Below are positions 55,550-63,938 of a DNA stretch of 64,000 nucleotides, in pieces. The translations under genes and the position numbers were made by a program. The stretch is from Bacillota bacterium (GTDB lineage Bacteria > Bacillota > UBA4882 > UBA8346). Within the stretch, counting starts at the first letter, position 1, and each line of letters starts with the position of its first letter. Under the pieces are notes generated by a model. It had not been told where the DNA came from, did not search any database, and worked only from the letters and a program-made list of their open reading frames with translations. The stretch lies in contig JAEZCE010000052.1 of assembly GCA_023429995.1 (NCBI GenBank), positions 252,103 to 316,102 on the forward strand. Reading direction: 5' to 3'.

Positions 55550-55771
55550 TTGTTTAATTTTGGGGAAGAACAATACTTGAATTTACTCTTAAATGAAATA
55601 AATAATAGGGACTATCGGAACCGCGGTATCATAGTAAATCTTATCAAAGATGTAATTTCTGACACAAACAAAAATGAGTTATTAGTGATTCTCAAGAAAC
55701 GGTTATTGATTGAAAAAACAATAGCCGTAAGAAGTCTAATCGAAGGTATTCTTAATAATTATAACATTTAA
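55550..55771 (+). CDS. Small alpha-helical orphan, immunity-like
   Basis: The frame reads from about 55517 (no Met) and TTG 55550 is the first start: LFNFGEEQYLNLLLNEINNR then GIIVNLIKDVISDTNK and LKKRLLIEKTIAVRSLIEGI. About 73 residues, helical, resembling Imm30-type immunity proteins. Probably the 3' part of a truncated gene. No RBS. Confidence 0.4.
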   Translation: MFNFGEEQYLNLLLNEINNRDYRNRGIIVNLIKDVISDTNKNELLVILKKRLLIEKTIAVRSLIEGILNNYNI

Positions 55772-55811
55772 CAAAAAAGATTATTCGGCCAAACTATAAA
55801 GAATAAAGACA

Positions 55812-55880
55812 AATCCATTAAGTGATTGTGGACGGAATAACGCTTTATCTGTTGATGGCGCTGGTTTTAGGGCCTTCATA
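55812..55880 (+). pseudogene. Decayed fragment of a toxin gene similar to 58118-58182
   Basis: AATCCATTAA...TGGACGGAATAACGCT then TTATCTGTTGATGGCG aligns to GATTCCATTAA...TGGATGGAATAACCGC then TCTATCTGTTGGTGG of the toxin at 57773-58372. The reading frame is broken. Confidence 0.5.
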
Positions 55881-55916
55881 GTATGTAGGCGATGTTACAC
55901 CGGGGGTGAAGTAAAG

Positions 55917-56633
55917 TTGTTACCGATAGAAAAGGGAAATGCGTTAATAATAAAACCAGTTTGTCTTGCAATAATACCTTTATGTATGCTTCGTTATGAG
56001 GAACTTACAGATTTTTTAACCGAAGAACCACAAATCATTGGAATTAAGGGAACGGAAAGTGATGAGGAATACAAATTTAAACAAGTACTAAGGGTTAGAA
56101 TGTGGGTACCTACTCAACATACCATTTCATGGTCTATTTATTCAGAAAATCGGGAATGGATTTCTGAAGAAGGAAATATGGGTGGATGTGTGATAAGGTA
56201 TACCAAATGGGATAGAAAATCAGATACGAGTAAATACAGAAACAGTAATAAAAATGAACAGGATTTGATGTTAAATGATTGGCCAACGTTAGAATTAAAG
56301 AGTATATATTTAAATAAATATCAATTTGGTAACATAGTTCAATTGCTTCAAAAATTTGATAAAGTAATATTACCGGGTATAAATCTGAAAAAGAGAAAAA
56401 CCGCAACTAAACCTGAATGGAGTGATTTGGAGATAATGCGGATATTTGAATGGGGCAAAATTGAGAGTGTATGGAATAGCGATAGGATGAATAAACCAAC
56501 AGAGAGCTTCCTGGAAGATTTTTATAAAAAATTGCAAGATTACTTGGAAAATGAATTTGAACCAATATACCAAATGAGACTAGATTATAGTGTTCCTTTG
56601 GAGACGATAAAATCTATTGTTTATGGAAATTAA
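55917..56633 (+). CDS. Hypothetical protein of the toxin/immunity array (238 aa)
   Basis: TTG 55917 is supported by GGGGGTGA seven bases before it. 238 residues, soluble, aromatic and charged (VRMWVPTQHTISWSIYSENR, EWSDLEIMRIFEWGKIESVW). No family recognised. Low GC. Its position among immunity-like genes suggests it is a toxin-neutralising or unrelated cargo gene. Confidence 0.6.
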   Translation: MLPIEKGNALIIKPVCLAIIPLCMLRYEELTDFLTEEPQIIGIKGTESDEEYKFKQVLRVRMWVPTQHTISWSIYSENREWISEEGNMGGCVIRYTKWDRKSDTSKYRNSNKNEQDLMLNDWPTLELKSIYLNKYQFGNIVQLLQKFDKVILPGINLKKRKTATKPEWSDLEIMRIFEWGKIESVWNSDRMNKPTESFLEDFYKKLQDYLENEFEPIYQMRLDYSVPLETIKSIVYGN

Positions 56634-56723
56634 CCATCAGCCTATCTTTACCCGAAGAAGTCGTCTGCCGGGGAGAGGCTGGGTAACCATAGTAAAACGA
56701 GTCAGGTAAACCTCTTGGCTGAC

Positions 56724-56850
56724 CCGTGCGCTTCAAAAAATTCTTAGCATAAAAAATTGGCTCAAACAATACCGGCGATAACCCCTTGCTGGTTCAACGC
56801 TGTTTTCAATGGGGAAGTCCGGTTACTTTCGTGGGTAGACGGACTTCTTT
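56724..56850. repeat. Junction repeat and terminator after the 55917 gene
   Basis: CGTGCGCTTCAA...AAAAAATTGGCT (56724-56762) recurs at 58963-59011. Shortly after, GAAGTCCG/CGGACTTC (56814-56847) forms a terminator hairpin with TTTT. Confidence 0.5.
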
Positions 56851-56892
56851 TATTAATTAAGGTGATAAATAGACTGTAAAGGGGTTTATAGT

Positions 56893-57252
56893 ATGTTTGA
56901 TAAAATAGACAATATAGGATTATTAACAAATTTTTTCGGCTATACTCCGAATTTTCACGATGCAGAAATTTTAATGGTAACTTTAGATCGAAATGGTCCA
57001 GAAATAAATATGGATATAAATATATCAGAAACATTTGAAGGTAAAGAAAAATCCTGCATAGTCACTTTAAAATTTGAAAACGTCTATAAAATGGAATTGC
57101 AGGATTTCAACATCCAGAATGTCATATTCGCAATTAAATTAATAAAATTAAAAAGCGGAATAAAGACAATCATTGATTCATCCTATGGGCTAAGCGGATT
57201 TATTATTTCACTCCATGTGATGATAACCAAATTAATAAAATTAAACGAATAA
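56893..57252 (+). CDS. Imm50-like immunity protein
   Basis: ATG 56893 has AAAGGGG upstream. 119 residues. FFGYTPNFHDAEILMVTLDR, then CIVTLKFENVYKMELQDFN and IQNVIFAIKLIK follow the layout I recall for Imm50-type proteins (F-SFHDAE ... F-V--L-DFN-QN). These neutralise polymorphic toxins in the cytoplasm. No cognate toxin is adjacent upstream. Confidence 0.6.
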   Translation: MFDKIDNIGLLTNFFGYTPNFHDAEILMVTLDRNGPEINMDINISETFEGKEKSCIVTLKFENVYKMELQDFNIQNVIFAIKLIKLKSGIKTIIDSSYGLSGFIISLHVMITKLIKLNE

Positions 57253-57437
57253 AAATTTTGTGGTCGAAAGTTAGAACTTGTGGACTTCGAAGGGCGGCTG
57301 GGCAAGACCGTGTCATATTATTGGTGCGAATACTATCTGGAAAGAGGAATAGCCAACTACCAGTAGCGAGTTTTGGAGCCGATAGGGCAACCGAAAACAG
57401 CGTGATTAGGAGAACATGCAGGTGGAGGAATATAATA

Positions 57438-57794
57438 ATGTCTCCCATACCAAAGAAAATTCATTTTGTTAAAATGCTTGTTCTTGAGATGTTATCCATT
57501 GATGATGAACCGCTGAATCTAATACTTTCAGAAGCAGTGGTATCACAAAACAATAAAAATCATATTTTGCCATTTTATCATGCTGAAGTTATTACTCAAA
57601 GTGACATAAAAGAAGCTATTAAGGATTTAGAACAAGGGAATTTAATTCTTCTATTAGATGAGCAAGGGATTCCCTTAGGAAATAAAAATATAGACCAGGT
57701 TTTAGAATCGAATAGGGAATGGGAATTCTGGTTTAGAATTTCAAAAAAAGGAATGGAAATTTACGAAAGTAGTTATTCATCATACTTTGTATAA
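57438..57794 (+). CDS. Hypothetical protein of the array (118 aa)
   Basis: ATG 57438 has GGAGGA at good spacing. HFVKMLVLEMLSIDDEPLNL, SDIKEAIKDLEQGNLILLLD and EWEFWFRISKKGMEIYESSY suggest a compact winged-helix-like or immunity-type fold. No family recognised. Its stop lies within the start of the beheaded toxin frame. Confidence 0.6.
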   Translation: MSPIPKKIHFVKMLVLEMLSIDDEPLNLILSEAVVSQNNKNHILPFYHAEVITQSDIKEAIKDLEQGNLILLLDEQGIPLGNKNIDQVLESNREWEFWFRISKKGMEIYESSYSSYFV

Positions 57795-58372
57795 TTGCCG
57801 ACTTCAATACATTTAGTTCGGTTGCAAATGCGATAAATAGTTCGATTAGTTCAGCTTGTAGCGCCCTGTCCAACGCCTGGAATAAAATGACCGGTAATGA
57901 TACGAGTGAAGCCATAAAAAGGTTTTATAAAAACCAGCCTAAACATCCCAACCAGGACCCGGAAGAAAAAATAAAGGCAATGATGGAAAATGATCCGTTC
58001 CATAAGGGCGGCAGTAGCGATGATCACGGCGGTAGCGGGTATAGTACCGAGATAGCGAAAACGTTTGGACCGCAGTTGCCGGATTTTTCTAGAACGGATA
58101 GCTTTTTTGTCATGGTGATTCCATTAATTTGTATAGCAGTGGATGGAATAACCGCTCTATCTGTTGGTGGTGGTATCTTAACTGGAATTATCGGAGGGGA
58201 AATATATTTAGCGAGCGAAAACGCGAAGCAAAAGAAAGCAGCTAAGAAAAAAGAAGAAGCAGAACATACAAAAGGAGCAAGACAAAGCACGGAAAATAAG
58301 CATGAAAAAGGACAAGCCCGTAAAAAAACCGATAAAGGCCATGAAAAAGGTGATGCAAGGAGGCCTTATTAA
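57773..58372 (+). pseudogene. Beheaded polymorphic-toxin C-terminal region
   Basis: The frame is open from 57773 without a start codon and reads ADFNTFSSVANAINSSISSA then CSALSNAWNKMTGND before ATG 57887. It continues through KRFYKNQPKHPNQDPEEK, a hydrophobic segment (VMVIPLICIAVDGITALSVG) and a Lys-rich end, HEKGQARKKTDKGHEKGDAR. Such G-K-rich HEKG tails occur at the ends of RHS or secreted toxins. The secretion head is absent. The 58418 gene downstream would be the immunity partner. Confidence 0.6.
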
Positions 58373-58417
58373 GAAGTTTTATAATATTTGAATGAAAGTA
58401 GAAAGGAATAATCCATA

Positions 58418-58978
58418 ATGAAAAAATCTGATATCGAGGAAATAATAAAAAATAGTATACCATTTCAATTCCAAATCGGTATCGCAAGAAATAAAATAGA
58501 TAGTAATAGAATTGATGGTATTCCATTAAAATTAGGTAAAGATTTATTATTGATAGAGTACTTATACGACTTTGAATTTGATGGTTATATGATTATTAGA
58601 ACCAAAGATATTACTTGCGTTAAAAGAAGCGACTCCGAGAAATTTTCAGATTTTATACTTAAAAAAGAAGGAATAATAAATCAAATCAAATCGCCTAATA
58701 TAGTTAATGTTGATAATTTTAAGGTTATTTTTCAGGAATTAAAGATTTTAGAAAGAAATATTATTATTGAATGTGAGAATATTGATATCGGTGACTTTTA
58801 TATCGGAAAAATCATTAAAGTAAATAATAATTCAGTTTTATTTTTACATTTTGATGGAGTAGGAGAATGGCGAGAAGAACCTTCACTAATTCCTTTTAAG
58901 GAAATAACTTCAATTAGTTTTGATAAAAGATATATAAATATTATGTCAAAATATGTTAAGCCCTGTGCGCTTCAATAA
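58418..58978 (+). CDS. Putative immunity protein (186 aa) following the toxin fragment
   Basis: ATG 58418 has AAAGGAA upstream, 46 bases after the toxin stop. GYMIIRTKDITCVKRSDSEK and VDNFKVIFQELKILERNIII give a two-domain, strand-rich protein without a known family. The last residues (KPCALQ) are encoded by a repeat also found at 56724, so the original C-terminus may have been replaced. AT-rich. Confidence 0.6.
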   Translation: MKKSDIEEIIKNSIPFQFQIGIARNKIDSNRIDGIPLKLGKDLLLIEYLYDFEFDGYMIIRTKDITCVKRSDSEKFSDFILKKEGIINQIKSPNIVNVDNFKVIFQELKILERNIIIECENIDIGDFYIGKIIKVNNNSVLFLHFDGVGEWREEPSLIPFKEITSISFDKRYINIMSKYVKPCALQ

Positions 58979-59037
58979 ACCCATCAGTAAAAAATGAGTA
59001 AAAAATTGGCTGTAGACTTCAAAAACTCCATCTATAT

Positions 59038-59312
59038 GAGTTAAAATAAATAATTTGACCAAAAGCCAAAATAAACGAAAGAAATCTGGGTTATGCCTAG
59101 GCCGACAGTTGGTCGAGACCTCACTCTCGCTCTCCCCCGGCCCTGAATGGGGGGGAGAGTAACCCCACGCACCAAGTGCGTGCTGCCTTTGGGGTCTAAA
59201 GAATTTAGGGGACATCGGCTAGGGTTACCCTTCCACTTGAATCAACAACTTGTTTTACTTCACAAGGGGAAAGGGCTCGCGTCCTTTAGGACGCGCGGGT
59301 TAGGTCAAATAG
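59038..59312. repeat. Structured accessory repeat, copy R2
   Basis: Uninterrupted relative of R1. It contains hairpins CTCTCCCCC/GGGGGGGAGAG (59129-59157), CGCAC/GTGCG (59167-59183) and GCGTCC/GGACGC (59279-59296). It is bracketed by TAACCCC and GGGTTA and ends in GGGTTAGGTCAAATAGGC. Confidence 0.75.
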
Positions 59313-59329
59313 GCGTTCACTTTCTAACA

Positions 59330-59755
59330 GTGATTTCTGACAACAACAAAATTTAATTCAACATATATAGACAAAAACGGAGCTTAACTAAAAAGTTAGG
59401 CTTTGATTTTTGAAGTAGATCTTTGAAAAAGGGCAGATTTGGGTGAAATTTAAGGATTTCAGATTGAAGTTTTGGCTAAAAGGCATGAAAAAACAAACCT
59501 TCAGGATTGAGCGAAGATCGGATTCAAAGTTGGCTTTTTTTAGGAAGCTTTGCGATAACATGATACAGCCCGCCTAAAAACCGGTTCGGAAATTAAAGTT
59601 TGCGGGGACATTCATTTGAGTTTGAGGATATAGGCGATGTAATCCAAGTATGCAAAGAAAGCAAGAGTATTCCTAAATTTTTCATAAGGAAGTTAATGAT
59701 ACCATAAATAAGTATTTCCTCATTAATAACATTACCAGGCAGTGACGAAAAACCT
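59330..59755. other. Gene-poor stretch with a weak terminator and coding debris
   Basis: AGCTTAACT/AGTTAGGCT (59381-59402) is a terminator-like hairpin. At 59607-59706 the frame reads GHSFEFEDIGDVIQVCKESK then SIPKFFIRKLMIP and stops, which looks like the end of a lost gene. Confidence 0.35.
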
Positions 59756-59935
59756 TTACTTATTTAGAGATTCCAAGAAAGCCTTGATATCTTCCTCTCT
59801 AAATCTTACAGCACCCTTTCGGCCCTCGGATAACTTCAGGGCCTTTAATTTTCCTTCAGCGACCCAGCGATTAATAGTACTTTCGGCTACTTTTAATTTT
59901 TTAGCGACTTCTTTCACAGTATAAAGTTCTTCCAT
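59756..59935 (-). CDS. Excisionase/MerR-type helix-turn-helix protein (59 aa)
   Basis: A 59-residue gene: ATG at 59935 with GGAGG seven bases upstream. EELYTVKEVAKKLKVAESTI, NRWVAEGKLKALKLSEGRKG and VRFREEDIKAFLESLNK form an excisionase-type winged helix (DNA-binding, HTH_17). Such proteins occur as excisionases in mobile elements or as small regulators. No integrase is adjacent. Confidence 0.85.
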   Translation of the reverse strand: MEELYTVKEVAKKLKVAESTINRWVAEGKLKALKLSEGRKGAVRFREEDIKAFLESLNK

Positions 59936-60086
59936 TTTACCTCCATTATTTATTATAGTTTATCATTTATGCTTTATAGTTACAATAAATCCCTTTATTC
60001 GCTTGACAGTATCGGTAAATTATAATAGGATATGATAAATAAAAAATAATAAAAATAAATAATTATTTTTTAAGGAGGTAACCGGG

Positions 60087-60434
60087 ATGCTCAGACGTTA
60101 CGCCCAAATATTACGGGACGCTATCACCGAGCGGGCCATTGAAGTTGAGACGGAGCTACTCGCCAAGGACTCGCGCTATCAGGAATTGATTGCCAGACTC
60201 TGTGAACTGTTGGATAAAATCGAGAGGAACTTGCCGCCTGAAATGCAACGGCTTGTATTTGAGCTGGATGATGTCCTGATGGAACAGGGCGCTTTAGAAA
60301 TACGGACGATGTATCTGCAGGGGTTGTATGACCGGTTAAATATGGAAAGGTTTTGGATGAAGGTTTGCGGGATGCGGGTTAGAAAGTCCGGAAAGAAAGG
60401 GAGAAGATGGTTTGCTAGGATGTTTAATGTTTAA
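60087..60434 (+). CDS. Small helical protein, possibly DUF6809-like (115 aa), copy 1
   Basis: ATG 60087 has GGAGG. 115 residues. VETELLAKDSRYQELIARLC, DKIERNLPPEMQRLVFELDD and TMYLQGLYDRLNMERF are helical; the tail is basic. It resembles DUF6809-type mobile-element proteins in layout. A truncated duplicate lies at 62113. Confidence 0.7.
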   Translation: MLRRYAQILRDAITERAIEVETELLAKDSRYQELIARLCELLDKIERNLPPEMQRLVFELDDVLMEQGALEIRTMYLQGLYDRLNMERFWMKVCGMRVRKSGKKGRRWFARMFNV

Positions 60435-60823
60435 AGGTCTTTCTCTGTTTCTCCGTATCTCAGCGGCCAAAAGTCTTTAGGCCGCAGAACAAAAGATTGA
60501 TTACACCAATGGGGTGGGAAACGGCGTTACGGAACAACATTACACGGATTTCCATTTCAAGGCGAAAAGGGCTAATTTCCAATAAGGCAAAAGCTTCGCA
60601 AAGAATCAAGCCGATAGAACAGGCCCAACTTTTAAACCCCGATATGGTCGGCAGGGAGGCAGACCACGCGGCATAACGGCAGGACGGCGTTCAGCCGTCG
60701 GCATCGTGGAATGAATCGAGAAGGCCGGCTCTACGATAGAGCCGGCCAGTCCCCAGGGTTCCCGCGCCAAGGAAGGCGGCGGGATAAAAGGAAGACCGAA
60801 ACCATGGGTGTCGGCGAATTTTT

Positions 60824-60853
60824 GGTTACTTTTTGTTCGGTCAAAAAGTAACC
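60824..60853. repeat. Hairpin GGTTACTTTTTG
   Basis: GGTTACTTTTTG pairs with CAAAAAGTAACC around a 6-base loop. This string is a frequent dispersed hairpin in bacterial genomes. Confidence 0.5.
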
Positions 60854-61397
60854 TAGCCGGTGGAATCCGTGGAGAGGAAAAATCGGCTTTCATTTTTTAA
60901 AGCTTTAGATATATGGATTTTATTCTACAATGCCTAATCCAATAGACGGAAGACATACGGGAATATAGAAAATCCGGAAATGAAAGGGAATCCATATCGT
61001 GATAACTCGATACCTATACCGCCACACGGCACAGTTGTACCGGATTACGAATACAGTCCGGCCGGACTGCGGCAAGTCAAACGGGGCAGTAAGGGCAATG
61101 TCATTAGGCTGTGCTGTAAAGAATCGGAAAATGATGTTGATTCCATCTCCGCCCCAACGTGAACGATGGGGCTAGGTATATTTAGAAACGTTCTAAAGGC
61201 CTTCCAGGCCTCGGTGTCGTGTTTTTATACACGCAGCTTTATCTCCGTAGAACTCCGGGAGATTATAGCGGCTTTTTATTTTTACACCCTCATGACCCTC
61301 CTACCCCTCATGATTATAAATCTTCTACCAGATGTTTCGTCGGCTCAAAATGATTTTGAAAATTTCTGGAGCTGTATATTGAAAAGTCGGGCCCAAA

Positions 61398-61712
61398 AAA
61401 AGGTAACGGAGACAGGATTTACAGGATTCACAGGATTATGACCTGGTAAAATTGGGCTGCAAAAAACAGATAATTCAGAGGGCTTTAAAAAATCCAGTAA
61501 ATCCATAAAATCCTGTTAATCCCGTTTAAGTTCTTTTCGTTAGGCCGGCGGTACAGTTTAAATTGGTCTAAAAAAGTTAACGGAGACAGGATTCACATGA
61601 TTTACATGATTATGACCTGGTAAAATTGGACTGCAAAAAACAAATAATTCATAGGGGGTTTAAAAAGTCCTAGTTATCCATAAAATATTGTTAACCCTGC
61701 CGTTTAAGTCCT
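61398..61712. repeat. Two tandem ACAGGATT-type repeat units
   Basis: Unit 1 (61400-61530) and unit 2 (61572-61712) each contain GTAACGGAGACAGGATT or a close form, ATTATGACCTGGTAAAATTG, CTGCAAAAAACA and TAATTCA, and end near ATCCATAAAAT. The first also holds the complementary AATCCTGTTAATCC. Confidence 0.65.
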
Positions 61713-61732
61713 TTTGCCTATTCATGATTGTT

Positions 61733-62074
61733 TCATTTCGCCGTCTTATTCTTTATGAATGATTCGATAACTCTTTTAATAACCTCTTTATCCTTTTCGT
61801 CTAATTCATCCACTTTTTCAAAATATCTTTGTAATTCCTTATCTTTTAATTTAAATTCGGAAGAGTTTTCAGATGTCTCATTTAGCATATAATCAATGGA
61901 TATCCCGAAAGCGTTAGCTATTTTTGCCATCGTCTCAGCGGAAGGAATAATAATTCCCCTTTCATAACGGCTTATATGTTGAGGCAGAATATTTAATTTC
62001 TTGGCAAGCTGGGCTTGTGACCAGCCCTTTTCCTGCCGTAGTTTTTTGATTTTTTCTGATATTTTCATAGTCAT
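61733..62074 (-). CDS. XRE-family transcriptional regulator
   Basis: 113 residues. The HTH_3 domain is clear: ISEKIKKLRQEKGWSQAQLA, KKLNILPQHISRYERGIIIP, TMAKIANAFGISIDYML. The C-terminal helix carries E/K-rich sequence. Typical of prophage or plasmid-like repressors. ATG 62074 or 62068. Confidence 0.9.
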   Translation of the reverse strand: MTMKISEKIKKLRQEKGWSQAQLAKKLNILPQHISRYERGIIIPSAETMAKIANAFGISIDYMLNETSENSSEFKLKDKELQRYFEKVDELDEKDKEVIKRVIESFIKNKTAK

Positions 62075-62112
62075 AGTTTATCATAAGATTTGAAATTAAT
62101 AACCATAAATGG

Positions 62113-62454
62113 TTGACCGCTATAGCCGAGCGGGCCATCGAAGTTGAGACGGAGCTACTGGCCAAGGACTCGCGCTACCGGGAATTGATTGCCAGACTCT
62201 GTGAACTGTTGGATAAAATCGAGCGGAACTTGCCGCCTGAAATGCAACGGCTTGTATTTGAGCTGGATGATGTCCTGATGGAGCAGGGCGCTTTAGAAAT
62301 AGGGACGATGTATCTGCAGGGGTTGTATGACCGGTTAAGTATGGAAAGGTTTTGGATGAAGGTTTGCGGGATGCGGGTTAGAAAGTCCGGAAAGAAAGGG
62401 AGGAGACGGCTCGCGAGGATGTTTAAAGGTCTTTCGCTGTTTCTCCGTTGTTGA
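62113..62454 (+). pseudogene. Truncated duplicate of the 60087 gene, copy 2
   Basis: Almost identical to copy 1 from GAGCGGGCCAT onward but lacks its first 31 bases, RBS and ATG; only TTG 62113 remains. It is open to TGA at 62452. The break lies at about 62125, where the sequence switches to unrelated DNA. Confidence 0.6.
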
Positions 62455-62566
62455 TAAAGGGATAATTGGCTGCGAGGGCGAGAATTTTTATTTCAAGGGC
62501 GGCACGGGTTTTTTAAATGAATCCTTGAGAAGATGAGTAAAAACAAAGTACCATTCACGCGAAAAG

Positions 62567-62833
62567 TTATTTTACCCGTTTTATTTGGACTACTTCTGTC
62601 TCCAGTCTTTTAACTTCGTTATCCAAATCTTGGACCGCTTGAATTATTTGCTTATGTTCCAGACGATTCTCGGCTTTAAAATTAATGAGTTCTTGTTCGA
62701 TGGTTTCAAGTCTATCATTGGTTTCTTTCCTAAAATCCTTTATCTCGTCTCTAAGACCATCCAATCCCTCGCCAAAGGCGCGAAATTGAGACATTAAGTC
62801 TTCCATTAAAACGGCCACTTTATTATCGTCCAT
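62567..62833 (-). CDS. Small coiled-coil protein (88 aa)
   Basis: ATG 62833 has GAGGTGG. DDNKVAVLMEDLMSQFRAFG, ETNDRLETIEQELINFKAEN and QAVQDLDNEVKRLETEVVQI are heptad-like helices. It resembles short trimeric coiled-coil proteins of mobile elements. Confidence 0.7.
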   Translation of the reverse strand: MDDNKVAVLMEDLMSQFRAFGEGLDGLRDEIKDFRKETNDRLETIEQELINFKAENRLEHKQIIQAVQDLDNEVKRLETEVVQIKRVK

Positions 62834-62859
62834 GCAATTGCCCACCTCTTAATAAAGTA

Positions 62860-63042
62860 TTGTATCATAAATTTCAGTGGATTGGTAGACAATGGAACAA
62901 GCTTTCTGCAAACTACGATAACAACAATAACATCACGGCCATCACCGAAGGAAGCGCCATCAAGACCTTCGAGTATGACGCCAACAACCAACTGACCCGT
63001 TCCGTCACTCCCGGAAAGTTTCTGGAGAACGATACGACTTGA
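62860..63042 (+). pseudogene. RHS-repeat fragment
   Basis: SANYDNNNNITAITEGSAIK and TFEYDANNQLTRSVTPG are the YD-repeat pattern of RHS toxins. The fragment is about 45 residues, without upstream or downstream repeats, and ends at TGA. Confidence 0.65.
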
Positions 63043-63435
63043 CCTAACCCCTTTGATCCCCGCGCGCTTTTTTGAGGCGCGACCTCATTCTGAACATAAT
63101 AATCTAGGAAAGGGAAGGGGTTTTCTTTGAATGAAAAATTGCTAATATAAAAATATTACTGGGGTGAAAGGTGGATAGATACATGCCATCGATCATCAGA
63201 AGTCAACGATATTAAAAAAGTGTTATCCGAAATTGTAACAGCCTGTAGTCTAAGCAGAATCAAACGAATTTGAGATACCCCTTCCTTGTCCCAGATAAGA
63301 AGCTTTCAGAAGGAGGGAAGGGGTTGGGGTTAGGTGAAATAGGCATTTTGGAACCACGGTATCCAATTCCACCCCCGCTTCTCCACGAATCAGGAGAGGC
63401 GGGGTTACATTTTAAGTGGAATTGGAGCCCCTCAC
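63035..63435. repeat. Rearranged fragments related to R1/R2 and long hairpins
   Basis: TTGACCTAACCCC (63039, inverted) and GGGGTTAGGTGAAATAGGC (63327) share the R1/R2 end. Hairpins CCCCTTCC/GGGAAGGGG (63280-63328) and CCAATTCCAC/GTGGAATTGG, enclosing CCGCTTCTCC/GGAGAGGCGG (63361-63425), follow. Confidence 0.55.
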
Positions 63436-63453
63436 GGGCCGCTGCTGTTGAGT

Positions 63454-63807
63454 TTAGTTTGTCGTTGCCTGGTTGTTGCTTTCGGTTTCCCCGGATTCAC
63501 CGGCCCTGAAGCCAAAGGCGAGCCATTTTTCTTCCGGAAGGTTGACCCGAATCGACTTTCGCGCCAGAGAGCTTTGATGATTCAATTCTTTCATGATTTC
63601 CTGTTGCGTCGTGGTGGCCTCCCTGGAACTGGCCATCAGATCGTTCTTTTTTTGTTCGAGCAAGCCGGCCTGGTTGTATAGATCGGTGATTTTAGCCACC
63701 AGTTCTTTGGTAATTCCCAATTGGCTCACACTCTCCCCGTAGGAATTGAGCCCGTCGAGGAGCGTTTTGGCGCGGTTGATCCGGTGCGCAAACGTTTGAT
63801 ACATCAT
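63454..63807 (-). CDS. Small helical protein, unknown (117 aa)
   Basis: ATG 63807 has AAAGGAGGTG. YQTFAHRINRAKTLLDGLNS, LVAKITDLYNQAGLLEQKKN and EIMKELNHQSSLARKSIRVN are helical, then LPEEKWLAFGFRAGE. A recurrent small family in diverse bacteria as I recall, function unknown. Confidence 0.65.
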   Translation of the reverse strand: MMYQTFAHRINRAKTLLDGLNSYGESVSQLGITKELVAKITDLYNQAGLLEQKKNDLMASSREATTTQQEIMKELNHQSSLARKSIRVNLPEEKWLAFGFRAGESGETESNNQATTN

Positions 63808-63902
63808 CAGATTCACCTCCTTTCCAATAAAGATGAGATTTCCGGACTTTATCGTCCTGCCGGTTAATCCTGCAATCCGGGTCAAATCATGGTTCGGGCA
63901 TA

Positions 63903-63938
63903 AAAAAACGCCTCTGTAAGTTACAGCGGCGGTTTTAA
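63903..63938. repeat. Hairpin upstream of the 63807 gene
   Basis: AAAACGCCTCTGTA pairs approximately with TTACAGCGGCGGTTTT. Confidence 0.4.

Larger units (their letters stand above)
60435..61732. other. Long stretch of debris and repeats
   Basis: Contains a 36-residue orphan C-terminus (near 60480-60585: IDYTNGVGNGVTEQHYTDFH then FKAKRANFQ), an unassigned 60-residue frame at 60980-61162, the hairpin at 60824 and two tandem repeat units. No intact gene is convincing. Confidence 0.5.

Noticed and set aside
57258..57437. Upstream extension of the 57438 gene
   Set aside because: Composition differs and GGAGGA directly precedes ATG 57438.
59742..59924. 60-residue plus-strand frame
   Set aside because: Antisense shadow of the excisionase-like gene, which has an ideal RBS on the minus strand.
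60606..60893. 95-residue minus-strand frame
   Set aside because: Pro/Arg-rich read-through of hairpin DNA without an RBS.
60980..61162. 60-residue frame in the debris region
   Set aside because: It may be a gene fragment (VVPDYEYSPAGLRQVKRG) but no RBS or family supports it; left in the debris entry.
61166..61441. 91-residue open frame
   Set aside because: It runs through a dispersed repeat (TGFTGFTG), has no RBS and no coding character.
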